NCBI GenBank assembly: GCA_017455785.1
Contig: JAFSYZ010000009.1
Coordinates: 1-7,769, forward strand
Length of the DNA: 7,769 nucleotides
DNA from: Candidatus Methanomethylophilaceae archaeon
Lineage (GTDB): Archaea; Thermoplasmatota; Thermoplasmata; Methanomassiliicoccales; Methanomethylophilaceae
Direction: 5' to 3'
The notes beneath the pieces are model-generated. The model was not told where the DNA came from. It saw only the letters and a list, made by a program, of their open reading frames with translations, and did not search any database. This document shows, one piece after another, positions 1 to 5,704 of this stretch. The position numbers and the translations under genes are program-made. The stretch's first letter is position 1, and each line of letters starts with the position of its first letter.

Positions 1-31
1 ACTTGTTTTCGCCTAAAACAGTGTACAAATC

Positions 32-104
32 GGCCCATTCCGATGGTGAATCGATGTGCCTATCCGAGCGCAAGCTCGGTCAGGCACCAACTGTCGAATG
101 GGTC
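32..104 (+). other. Possible structured RNA or dyad element (three-stem fold)
   Basis: Seen: an outer stem pairs GGCCCATTC (32-40) with GAATGGGTC (96-104), including one G-U pair. Inside it, CGAT (41-44) pairs with ATCG (50-53) around a five-base loop. A longer arm pairs TGCCT (57-61) with AGGCA (82-86) and CCGAGC (64-69) with GCTCGG (74-79), closed by the tetraloop GCAA, a GNRA type. The small loop (TGGT, 44-47) could also pair with ACCA (86-89). The element lies upstream of the TATA box of the next gene, so it is not in that gene's leader. It may be a small RNA, the 3' end of an upstream transcript, or DNA symmetry only. It matches no riboswitch or tRNA that I recognise. Confidence 0.35.
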
Positions 105-161
105 AGCGTAATCAAATCATGGATGAAATGGCGAGGTCAGGAGCAAAACAGCAACAATTCG

Positions 162-170
162 TTTTAAATA
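162..170 (+). promoter_or_regulatory. TATA box of the tetR-led redox operon
   Basis: TTTTAAATA fits the archaeal TATA consensus. Transcription would start about 25 bases downstream, near 190-195, inside the palindromic operator. This leaves a leader of about 35 bases before the preferred ATG at 229. Confidence 0.6.
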
Positions 171-173
171 TCT

Positions 174-208
174 ATTCTGACATTATGTCAGTGACACGAT
201 GTCAGAAT
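174..208. promoter_or_regulatory. 35-bp compound palindromic operator, probably for the TetR repressor
   Basis: Seen: two 13-bp units of form TGACA-N3-TGTCA (178-190 and 192-204) stand 14 bp apart, each an inverted repeat. The whole block is also one dyad centred on G191: ATTCTGACA (174-182) mirrors TGTCAGAAT (200-208), and 15 of 17 positions match between half sites. It sits between the TATA box and the start of a TetR-family gene and covers the expected transcription start. Inference: it binds two TetR dimers, as some TetR proteins do, and blocks transcription of the operon, including the repressor's own gene. Confidence 0.75.
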
Positions 209-228
209 GCATTGGACAAGTGATACGA

Positions 229-858
229 ATGCCGAAGAAGACGCCGGAACTGATTGCCAACAGACGCAATGAGATCATCAATGCCTGCAGCACCTTGTAT
301 TCGAAGAAGGGTTTCGCGGACATCTCAATGGCGGATATCGCTCAGGAGACCACGTTCACACGCACATCCATCTACAACTACTTCCACACCAAGGAAGAGA
401 TATTCCTCGCCCTTCTGCAAAGGGAATACGATGGTTGGGCGGATGAGATCGATTCTGCGGTAGAAAGGGCGCCGGCCATGTCAGACAAGGATCTGGCCGA
501 ATTCCTGGCATGCTCCCTGGATTCCAGGAAGCAGATGCTGAGACTCCTTTCCATGAATTTCTACGATATGGAAGGAAACAGCCGCATCGAGAATCTGACG
601 GAATTCAAACGCTCGTACGGAAGGACGATGCAATCCGTGAAGGCCCTGGTATCCGCTTGCCGCAGCGAGTTCGACGAAGACAGCCTGAACAATTTCCTGT
701 ACTCGTTCTTCCCGTTCCTGTACGGGCTGTGCCCCTACACGGAGGTCACCGACAGGCAGGTTGAGGCTATGACAGCTGCTGGGGTCGGGTTCGTCCACCA
801 TTCCGTCCATGATCTGACATACAGGCTGGTTGTAAACCTGCTCAAGAATAAGGAGTGA
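229..858 (+). CDS. TetR/AcrR-family transcriptional repressor
   Basis: This is a DNA-binding repressor of 209 residues, usual for TetR proteins. The N-terminal domain shows the family pattern: helix 1 around residues 12-27 (with SKKGF), the recognition helix-turn-helix around 33-52 (SMADIAQ ... SIYNYF), then HTKEEIF. The C-terminal ligand and dimer domain ends with FPFLYGLCPYTEVTDRQ-like sequence, which resembles regulators of gut Firmicutes; that similarity is from memory. I prefer the ATG at 229 over the in-frame ATG at 199. The earlier one lies inside the operator, while 229 has GTGAT four bases upstream, matching part of the archaeal Shine-Dalgarno sequence. It is the first gene of a seven-gene operon and very likely controls the operon through the palindrome at 174-208. 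The ligand is unknown; a reactive or aromatic small molecule is a reasonable guess from the neighbours. Confidence 0.9.
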   Translation: MPKKTPELIANRRNEIINACSTLYSKKGFADISMADIAQETTFTRTSIYNYFHTKEEIFLALLQREYDGWADEIDSAVERAPAMSDKDLAEFLACSLDSRKQMLRLLSMNFYDMEGNSRIENLTEFKRSYGRTMQSVKALVSACRSEFDEDSLNNFLYSFFPFLYGLCPYTEVTDRQVEAMTAAGVGFVHHSVHDLTYRLVVNLLKNKE

Positions 859-864
859 AAAGAG

Positions 865-1047
865 ATGCCATCGATAACAATAGACATAGCCCCCCTCACG
901 AAGGAACAGAAAGCACAGATTGCGAAGGAGTTCACTGAATCTGTCTCGAAGATCACCGGGATCGACGCCAAGGCGTTCTATCTGTTCTTCAACGAATACC
1001 CCAGAGACAGCATCGCGGTCGGCGGTACCCTGCTCTCCGACAGGTGA
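865..1047 (+). CDS. 4-oxalocrotonate tautomerase family protein, DmpI-like
   Basis: This small protein of 60 residues matches the 4-oxalocrotonate tautomerase subunit in length and pattern. It begins Met-Pro, and in this family Met is removed so that Pro becomes the N-terminal catalytic base for keto-enol transfers. Then follow a beta strand (SITIDIA), PLTKEQK, an amphipathic helix, and the C-terminal VGGTLLSDR segment. The PLTKEQK and GVGG-LLSDR style is that of DmpI-like members from archaea and Helicobacter. The Arg11 of the Pseudomonas enzyme is not at the usual place (PLT instead of EGR), so the substrate may differ; Arg47 may take part in binding. AGGAGTGA spanning the preceding stop codon forms a good ribosome site six bases before ATG. 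Six bases separate it from tetR. Substrate unknown, perhaps an enol or unsaturated keto compound handled with the adjoining reductases. Confidence 0.85.
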   Translation: MPSITIDIAPLTKEQKAQIAKEFTESVSKITGIDAKAFYLFFNEYPRDSIAVGGTLLSDR

Positions 1048-1051
1048 TAGG

Positions 1052-1984
1052 ATGACACTGCCTAAAATCGCAATGGGCGCATGGGCCTGGGGAAACGACG
1101 GGACTTTCGGCACGAAGCAAGACGAGAACACCCTCAAAGAAGTGTTCGACACCGCGATGGAGAACGGCCTCTGCCTTTGGGATACCGCATACGCATACGG
1201 CGCCGGCCAATCCGAGAAGGTCCTGGGCGGCTTCATCAAGGGATTGCCCCGCGACTCCTTCATGATCTCGGATAAGCTCACCCCTCAGATGATGAACGCT
1301 TCATCCTCTCAGCCTGTGGAGGATATGCTGGACATGCAGCTTTCCATCATGGGTTTGGACAGGTTCGACATCTACTGGATCCACAACACAGCGGGGGCCC
1401 CCGAATGGACCAGGAAGCTGGCAGAGTACTTCGAGGGAAGGGATGACGCCCCTATGGTCGGAGTCTCCAACCACAATCTCTCCGAGATAAAGCAGGCGGA
1501 CAAGATACTGTACGAACACGGTCTGAAACTCTCCGCCGTACAGAACCATTACAGCCTGATCAACCGCTCCTCCGAGCACTCGGGCATCCTGGACTACTGC
1601 AGGAAGAACGGGATCACATTCTTCTCGTACATGGTATTGGAGCAGGGTGCCCTCACCGGGAAATACGATTCTTCGCACCCCATGCCGGAAGGCTCGGCAC
1701 GCGCTCAGACCTACAATCCTCTGATGGATAAGCTGGAGGTCATCAACGCCAAACTCTCTGAGATAGCAGTCAGGCACAATGTGAGCACGGCACAGATACC
1801 TATAGCATGGGCGATCGCAAAGGGCACGCTGCCTATCATCGGCGTCACCGGCAGGAAGCAGGTAGAGGATGCTGTAAAAGCAGCGAACGTGAAGCTCAGC
1901 GACGATGAGATCAGGGATATGGAAGAGACTGCCGACCGCTTCGGTCTCAACGCCGTCCGCTTCTGGGAGAAGGAGATGAGATGA
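1052..1984 (+). CDS. Aldo/keto reductase (first of two)
   Basis: This is an NAD(P)H-dependent carbonyl reductase of 310 residues with the aldo/keto reductase TIM barrel. The catalytic tetrad is visible: Asp44 and Tyr49 (WDTAYAYG), Lys75 (ISDKL) and His111 (YWIHN). Later signatures are VGVSNHN, a QNHYSL motif, and the nucleotide-binding IGVTGRKQVEDA segment near the C-terminus. The frame is open further upstream, back over the tautomerase gene, but ATG 1052 is preceded by AGGTGAT, a near-perfect archaeal Shine-Dalgarno whose TGA is the tautomerase stop. The protein from there begins with the family's LPKIAMGAWAWG strand. It overlaps the next gene by ATGA. Likely role: reduction of aldehydes or ketones in the cytoplasm, supplied by or coupled to the tautomerase. 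Exact substrate and cofactor preference are not visible. Confidence 0.93.
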   Translation: MTLPKIAMGAWAWGNDGTFGTKQDENTLKEVFDTAMENGLCLWDTAYAYGAGQSEKVLGGFIKGLPRDSFMISDKLTPQMMNASSSQPVEDMLDMQLSIMGLDRFDIYWIHNTAGAPEWTRKLAEYFEGRDDAPMVGVSNHNLSEIKQADKILYEHGLKLSAVQNHYSLINRSSEHSGILDYCRKNGITFFSYMVLEQGALTGKYDSSHPMPEGSARAQTYNPLMDKLEVINAKLSEIAVRHNVSTAQIPIAWAIAKGTLPIIGVTGRKQVEDAVKAANVKLSDDEIRDMEETADRFGLNAVRFWEKEMR

Positions 1985-2463
1985 TGTCAGGCAGGACGCT
2001 CGTAGCATACTTCTCTGCCAGCGGGGTGACCGAAGGAGTCGCCCGCATGATAGCGGATGTCACCAAGGGCGATCTGTTCGAGATAGTCCCCGAGAAGAGG
2101 TACAGCGATGCTGACCTCAACTGGAGAGACTCCAAGAGCAGAAGCTCGGTGGAGATGAACGATCAGAAGGCCAGACCCGCGATATCATCCCATGTGGACC
2201 GCATGGAGGAATACGATACCGTCTTCGTGGGTTTCCCCATATGGTGGGGCGTCGCTCCCCGCATCATAGATACGTTCCTGGAGAGCTACGACTTCGCCGG
2301 GAAGACGCTGGTGCCGTTCTGCACATCGGGAGGAAGCGGTGTCGGAAGCAGCGATACCAAACTCCATAAGGATGTCAGTCCCGATGCGGATTGGAAGCCC
2401 GGTAAGCTGATCAACCGTGCTGACAAGGCAGCGATTGAGAAATGGATCGATTCACTGGAATGA
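1981..2463 (+). CDS. Flavodoxin (soluble)
   Basis: This FMN-binding electron carrier of 160 residues has no signal peptide and so is cytoplasmic. The phosphate-binding loop after the first strand reads YFSASGVT (residues 10-17). The flavin-flanking FVGFPIWWGVAP lies mid-protein and PFCTSGGSGVG follows, both typical of the short flavodoxin type found next to aldo/keto reductases. It starts within the stop of the preceding gene (ATGA, 1981-1984), with GGAGATGA just upstream. A second ATG at 1984 is also possible and would change the protein by one residue. It is clearly a paralog of the next gene: both share ADLN, ARP, PIW and GKT-PFCTSG blocks in the same order, implying tandem duplication. 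It probably carries electrons for, or is reduced by, the reductases in the operon. Confidence 0.92.
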   Translation: MMSGRTLVAYFSASGVTEGVARMIADVTKGDLFEIVPEKRYSDADLNWRDSKSRSSVEMNDQKARPAISSHVDRMEEYDTVFVGFPIWWGVAPRIIDTFLESYDFAGKTLVPFCTSGGSGVGSSDTKLHKDVSPDADWKPGKLINRADKAAIEKWIDSLE

Positions 2464-3077
2464 GCACGATGAACAGAATCATCATACTGATTGCAATCGG
2501 CGTAATAGTCATAGCCGCCGCAGGAGCTGCAATATTAGCCAACAACGGTGGCAGCCCTGCTCCGGACCCGGATGTGCCGCCTCATACCGACGTATCCACG
2601 GCAGTGGTGTATTTCACTGAAACCGGAAGCACCGAGAAGATAGCAGAGAAGATCGCTGAAGCCGCCGGCGGAGACCTCATACGCATAATACCTTCGGTAG
2701 AATATACGAGCGCAGACCTGAACTACAACGACAGCGACAGCCGTACCAACAAAGAGAACCGCGATTCCAGTGCACGCCCGGGAATCGCGAACGGCATAGA
2801 CCTCAGCGGATACGACCTCATATTCCTCGGATACCCGATCTGGTATGGAGACTCTCCGAAGATCATGTGGACGTTCGCGGAGACGTACGACCTCTCCGGC
2901 AAGACCGTGATCCCCTTCTGCACGTCGGGAAGCAGCGGGATCGGGAACAGCGCATCCCACCTCAAGGCCCTGACAGACGAGGGGACATGGCTGGACGGGA
3001 AGAGATTCTCTGGATCCGCTTCCTATGACGAAGTGTACTCATGGGTTAAAGGGCTCCAAACGGAGGCCACTGCATGA
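2460..3077 (+). CDS. Membrane-anchored flavodoxin
   Basis: This 205-residue protein has a flavodoxin domain from about residue 45 to the end, with the FMN loop YFTETGST (51-58), FLGYPIWYGDSP and PFCTSGSSGIG. In front stands a hydrophobic segment (about residues 7-27) after a short start containing Arg6, then a Gly/Pro/Asp-rich linker (28-44). By the positive-inside rule the flavodoxin domain would face outside. There is no lipobox Cys, so it is either an uncleaved anchor or a cleavable signal (possible site after AILA). ATG 2460 is chosen because it forms the ATGA overlap used elsewhere in this operon. In-frame ATGs at 2442 and 2469 are alternatives, and neither removes the membrane segment. 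Lipoprotein-type exported flavodoxins are known in gut bacteria, which supports the topology. The partner and electron direction are unknown. Confidence 0.9.
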   Translation: MSTMNRIIILIAIGVIVIAAAGAAILANNGGSPAPDPDVPPHTDVSTAVVYFTETGSTEKIAEKIAEAAGGDLIRIIPSVEYTSADLNYNDSDSRTNKENRDSSARPGIANGIDLSGYDLIFLGYPIWYGDSPKIMWTFAETYDLSGKTVIPFCTSGSSGIGNSASHLKALTDEGTWLDGKRFSGSASYDEVYSWVKGLQTEATA

Positions 3078-3628
3078 GGATAACCGTACTCCAGGGCAGC
3101 CCCAACAAGGACGGCTCAACCGCCATGCTCGTGGACAGATTCGTGAAGGGCGCTGAGGAGAACGGGCATTCCTGCCGTGTCCTCCACGTATGCGATATGG
3201 ATGTGTCGCCTTGTACGGGATGCATCGCCTGCGGATACGAGGGACCGTGCGCCATCGACGATGGGAACAGCAGGATACGTTCGGAGATACTGTCATCGGA
3301 CATGCTGGTGTTCGCCACTCCCCTCTACTACTTCGGCATGACCTCCCAGCTCAAGGCCGTCATCGACAGATTCTGCTCGTACAACTCCAGCATCTCCGTA
3401 AGGAATCTCAGGTCTGCACTGATCTCGGTGGCATGGAATTCCGATGATTGGACCTTCGAAGCGCTTACGGCTCACTACCGCACGCTCGTCAGATACCTGA
3501 ACCTCCGTGATGAGGGGATGATACTCGGCGGAGGATGCGGTACCCCGTCAATGACTGCTTCTAGCCAGTATCCTGATGAGGCTTATGAGTTCGGAAGACG
3601 GTTGGGACGATATCATGAAGTATGCTGA
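3074..3628 (+). CDS. NAD(P)H-dependent flavin reductase / iron-sulfur flavoprotein-like
   Basis: This 184-residue protein has the FMN-reductase flavodoxin-like fold. It starts with a strand and loop, RITVLQGSPNKDGST (residues 2-16), which binds the FMN phosphate, and has the ATPLYYFGMTSQLKAVIDRF segment of the family. A compact cysteine cluster, Cys47-x2-Cys50-x2-Cys53-x5-Cys59, followed by IDD, matches the spacing described for archaeal iron-sulfur flavoproteins and for many gut bacterial flavodoxin-family reductases. It may hold a 4Fe-4S cluster, but some relatives keep these cysteines with no proven cluster. GGAGG lies seven bases before the ATG, which overlaps the previous stop by ATGA. 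Its end overlaps the next gene by 14 bases. Likely role: passing electrons between NAD(P)H or ferredoxin and small acceptors or the two flavodoxins. Confidence 0.88.
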   Translation: MRITVLQGSPNKDGSTAMLVDRFVKGAEENGHSCRVLHVCDMDVSPCTGCIACGYEGPCAIDDGNSRIRSEILSSDMLVFATPLYYFGMTSQLKAVIDRFCSYNSSISVRNLRSALISVAWNSDDWTFEALTAHYRTLVRYLNLRDEGMILGGGCGTPSMTASSQYPDEAYEFGRRLGRYHEVC

Positions 3629-4580
3629 ACTGGGAAACACAGGGATCAGAGTCTCGCGCATATGCGTAGGCGGCATGTCGTTCGGAGAGCCCTCGGAGGA
3701 TTTCCACAAATGGACCCTCGGCAGAGAAGCAACCAGGGACATGATCGGGATGTGCTTCGAGAACGGAGTGAACTTCATCGACACCGCCAACGGATACAGC
3801 CACGGAACAAGCGAGAAATTCATCGGATACGCTCTCAAGGAACTGGAGATACCACGTGAGGATATCGTTCTGGCATCCAAGGTCTACTACAACGAGGGGA
3901 AACTGAGCAGGAAGGCCATACTCAGAGAGATCGATATGACGCTGGAGCGCCTTGGCACCGATTACCTCGACCTCTACCAGATACACCGTTTCGATTACGA
4001 CACCCCCATAGAAGAGACGATGGAAACCCTCAACGAGCTGGTGGAATCCGGGAAGGTTAGGGCGATCGGCGCCTCCGCGATGTACGGATACCAGTTCCAC
4101 AACATGCAGACGGCGGCTGAGATGAACGGATGGACCAAGTTCTCGACGATGCAGAACCATTACAACCTGCTGTACCGCGAGGACGAGAGGGAACTGATCC
4201 CGATCTGCAGGCAATACGGGGTATCGCTCATACCCTACAGCCCTCTGGCAGGAGGCCATCTCACTCACACTGGATGGACTTCGGAGAGCATGAGGAGCTC
4301 CACCGACAAGGTGCTGGCCGACAAGTACGACCGTGCTAAGGACAACGACCTGCTGATAATCGATCGCGTCCATGAGCTGTCCGTCAGATACGGAGTATCC
4401 ATGTCGCAGATATCCCTCGCATGGCATTTCGCCAAAGGTGTCACCGCCCCGATCGTCGGTGGAACGAAGAAATCCCATATGGTGGAGGCCATAGCGTCCA
4501 CGGAATTGAGGCTGAGCGAAGATGACGTGAAATACCTGGAAGAACCCTATGCTCCTCATGAAATCGTCGGTGCACTATGA
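3615..4580 (+). CDS. Aldo/keto reductase (second of two), YajO / Kv-beta-like group
   Basis: This is a 321-residue aldo/keto reductase with the start MKYAELGNTGIRVSR, typical of the long bacterial/archaeal group that includes YajO and potassium-channel beta-like enzymes. Tetrad residues are Asp56 and Tyr61 (DTANGYSHG), Lys89 (ASKV) and His124 (YQIHR). MQNHYNLLYREDERE, SPLAGG and IVGGTKK (cofactor phosphate region) follow, and the C-terminus PHEIVGAL is characteristic. ATG 3615 is chosen because the protein there begins at the conserved strand. The frame is open back to 3576, where the extra residues have no family match. It overlaps the previous gene by 14 bases with no clear ribosome site, so translational coupling is probable. 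It is only distantly related to the operon's first aldo/keto reductase, so the two are not a recent duplication and probably reduce different carbonyls. Confidence 0.92.
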   Translation: MKYAELGNTGIRVSRICVGGMSFGEPSEDFHKWTLGREATRDMIGMCFENGVNFIDTANGYSHGTSEKFIGYALKELEIPREDIVLASKVYYNEGKLSRKAILREIDMTLERLGTDYLDLYQIHRFDYDTPIEETMETLNELVESGKVRAIGASAMYGYQFHNMQTAAEMNGWTKFSTMQNHYNLLYREDERELIPICRQYGVSLIPYSPLAGGHLTHTGWTSESMRSSTDKVLADKYDRAKDNDLLIIDRVHELSVRYGVSMSQISLAWHFAKGVTAPIVGGTKKSHMVEAIASTELRLSEDDVKYLEEPYAPHEIVGAL

Positions 4581-4658
4581 ATTATGCTTCTCCCGGCTGT
4601 GAGTCGACCTCTGCCAGGCGGCAGCTCATCGGATCATATGGGGCGCAATGAACCCATA

Positions 4659-4677
4659 CCGGCCCATTATGGGCCGG
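4659..4677. terminator. Perfect 19-bp palindrome after the redox operon
   Basis: CCGGCCCATTATGGGCCGG has two 9-bp arms around one base, 79 bases after the last operon stop. A five-T run follows at 4776-4780 (ATCTTTTTG), the usual archaeal termination signal. A loop of one base cannot form as RNA without opening two or three pairs, so the palindrome may instead be a protein-binding site. The rest of 4581-4793 shows no convincing gene. Confidence 0.4.
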
Positions 4678-4844
4678 AAAATACTTTCTTCATACCTCAC
4701 GCATCGCAACTGTGCGGCAATGGTTTTCCTCTGACTGCCGATTGCGTCTCAACGATATCCGCAACCACAATCATCTTTTTGTCTAAGAACTGAATTGACG
4801 CTCCCATAAATAAGAAAAAACTAACCGCCATCGCGGTAATCCTG

Positions 4845-5279
4845 ATGACGGTTACGATGATGGCTCCGATCGCCTCGGAAGGGACCGAAGCAATCAGCCA
4901 GAACGATTACAGCATCGTCATCGCCAGATACTACGATTCGAATCACAAGCAGATTGTGAATGTAGATATGGCCAACGGGCAGACCACCGAATCGTCATTA
5001 TACATATACAACAAATGCGACAAGGACCTCGACATCCAGTTCACGGTCCGTTCCTACGCGGACGAAGTACAGTTAACATCCGTTCCGGGAACGACGATGG
5101 TCAAGGCCCATGATATGACCCGCCTGACCTTCCCCATAGCAGTCGAACCGACCTGCAACTCGATGAAGGGCGTGAATCTCAAGATGGGACTAACGATTAC
5201 AGAACTGCCGGATAACGTCTCTGTCACCGAAATCATCAATTTCAATGTTCATGTCATCATGATCAACGATCAGAAATGA
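4845..5279 (+). CDS. Small exported beta-rich protein of unknown function
   Basis: I do not recognise the family. From the first ATG (4845) the protein has 144 residues and ends MINDQK. The body alternates short beta strands (YSIVIARYY, SSLYIYNK, LDIQFTVRS, RLTFPIAV, VNLKMGLTI, INFNVHVIM), suggesting an Ig-like sandwich. Two cysteines (58 and 104) could form a disulfide outside the cell. The frame stays open upstream to 4794 and there encodes NKKK followed by about 17 hydrophobic residues running through the ATG to APIASEG, an excellent signal peptide. No ATG, GTG or TTG precedes it; only ATA (4806), ATT (4794) and ATC are available. The real start may therefore be ATA 4806, or the original start codon was lost. 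Alternatively ATAAATA (4806-4812) is a TATA box for a nearly leaderless transcript from 4845. A terminator hairpin follows, and its 3' end is duplicated at 6422-6442. Confidence 0.6.
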   Translation: MTVTMMAPIASEGTEAISQNDYSIVIARYYDSNHKQIVNVDMANGQTTESSLYIYNKCDKDLDIQFTVRSYADEVQLTSVPGTTMVKAHDMTRLTFPIAVEPTCNSMKGVNLKMGLTITELPDNVSVTEIINFNVHVIMINDQK

Positions 5280-5328
5280 GCCTTCCAGACCCGGTCTCGT
5301 ACCGGGTCGAAACCCATTTCCATTCACC
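5250..5328 (+). repeat. Direct repeat copy A: 3' end of the exported-protein gene plus terminator
   Basis: ATGATCAACGATCAGAA (5259-5275), encoding the last residues before the stop, recurs exactly at 6422-6438. After the stop both copies have a GC-rich hairpin ending in CCGGGTC, then a similar stretch: CGAAACCCATTTC here and AAATCCATTTC in copy B. The copies lie about 1.16 kb apart in the same orientation. The shared core contains the small dyad TGATC-AAC-GATCA. Confidence 0.7.
5288..5308 (+). terminator. Hairpin terminator after the exported-protein gene
   Basis: GACCCGGT (5288-5295) pairs perfectly with ACCGGGTC (5301-5308) around the five-base loop CTCGT, nine bases past the stop. No long T-run follows, only TTTC, so termination is inferred from position and stem strength. 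Confidence 0.5.
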
Positions 5329-5401
5329 ATTCTATGTGCAAACAAGGCATGAACTGCACGATGTTGCTTGCTGAATAAAAAGAATTGAAGATATATTAAT
5401 C

Positions 5402-5421
5402 CCGCAGTCCCACCTCTGCGG
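5402..5421. terminator. Hairpin beyond the 3' end of the recombinase remnant
   Basis: CCGCAG (5402-5407) pairs with CTGCGG (5416-5421) around an eight-base loop. Read on the minus strand it lies 18 bases after the stop of the recombinase remnant and is followed by a five-T run (AAAAA at 5377-5381 on the plus strand). It therefore suits a minus-strand terminator. Confidence 0.35.
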
Positions 5422-5438
5422 ATTGTAATTTGTTTAAG

Positions 5439-5618
5439 TCACAGACCATCCTGAGTCATGTCATCGGCCAGGGCCATCTTCCTAGGATCAACGTACAGAT
5501 AGTGATTGCGAGTGATCTCGATGCTGCTGTGGCGCATCTTCCTCTGTATCACGAACTCGTCCGTCTTGCTGTCGTACATGGTCATGCAGAAGAACCTACG
5601 GAGACTGTGGGTTGACAG
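5439..5618 (-). pseudogene. C-terminal remnant of a tyrosine recombinase (phage-type integrase)
   Basis: Read on the minus strand from 5618 to the TGA at 5441-5439, 59 codons encode the final part of a tyrosine recombinase. Residues 3-8, THSLRR, are the conserved His-x-x-Arg box. MRHSSIEIT (28-36) is the second His box, and NHYLYVDP supplies the nucleophile Tyr40. The rest of the enzyme, including the first catalytic Arg, is missing: a TGA stands directly upstream (5621-5619) and I find no integrase-like sequence further upstream. There is no start codon for this piece, so it is a decayed gene. It sits just inside repeat copy A with its 3' end facing that repeat, as an integrase beside an attachment site would, and next to a toxin-antitoxin pair. 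Together these suggest a shrunken integrated element. Confidence 0.8.
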
Positions 5619-5674
5619 TCAATTACGACCATCTCATAGATACCTGACAATCTGACCTTTCATATTTAGAAGAC

Positions 5675-5682
5675 TATATAAT
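5675..5682 (+). promoter_or_regulatory. TATA box of the toxin-antitoxin pair
   Basis: TATATAAT lies 30 bases before the antitoxin ATG (5705), so transcription should begin at or within a few bases of that ATG. No Shine-Dalgarno is present, which fits a leaderless message. Confidence 0.6.
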
Positions 5683-5685
5683 CAA

Positions 5686-5703
5686 TGTACGTTATCATGT
5701 ACA
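5686..5703. promoter_or_regulatory. Paired TGTAC operator of the YefM-type antitoxin
   Basis: TGTACG (5686-5691) and TGTACA (5698-5703) have centres 12 bp apart, between the TATA box and the ATG. As I recall, bacterial yefM-yoeB operators use two TGTACA cores at the same spacing. Binding of antitoxin or of the complex here would cover the transcription start and repress the pair. Confidence 0.65.
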
Positions 5704-5704
5704 T

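Noticed and set aside
32..104. tRNA gene
   Set aside because: Length is suitable, but there is no T-loop sequence, no anticodon arm of five pairs and no acceptor end; the stems do not form a cloverleaf.
481..1281. Long minus-strand open frame across tetR, the tautomerase and the first aldo/keto reductase
   Set aside because: It runs antisense to three genes with clear family motifs, has no recognisable domain or promoter, and crosses gene borders.
1301..2008. Long minus-strand open frame opposite the first aldo/keto reductase
   Set aside because: Shadow of a well-supported gene; composition (many Leu, Val, Arg, His) is that of a reversed frame with no motifs.
2460..3077. Lipoprotein signal on the second flavodoxin
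   Set aside because: Bacterial counterparts often have a lipobox, but there is no cysteine near the end of the hydrophobic segment.
3561..4559. 332-codon minus-strand open frame opposite the second aldo/keto reductase
   Set aside because: The plus strand encodes a complete catalytic tetrad and family termini; the opposite frame has no domain and exists because of codon bias.
4584..4793. 69-codon plus-strand open frame after the operon
   Set aside because: It reads through the 19-bp palindrome and the T-run, has no ribosome site, low-complexity start and no known motif.
5430..5615. Plus-strand open frame of 61 codons
   Set aside because: Antisense to the tyrosine recombinase remnant, whose His boxes and Tyr motif make the minus strand the coding one.
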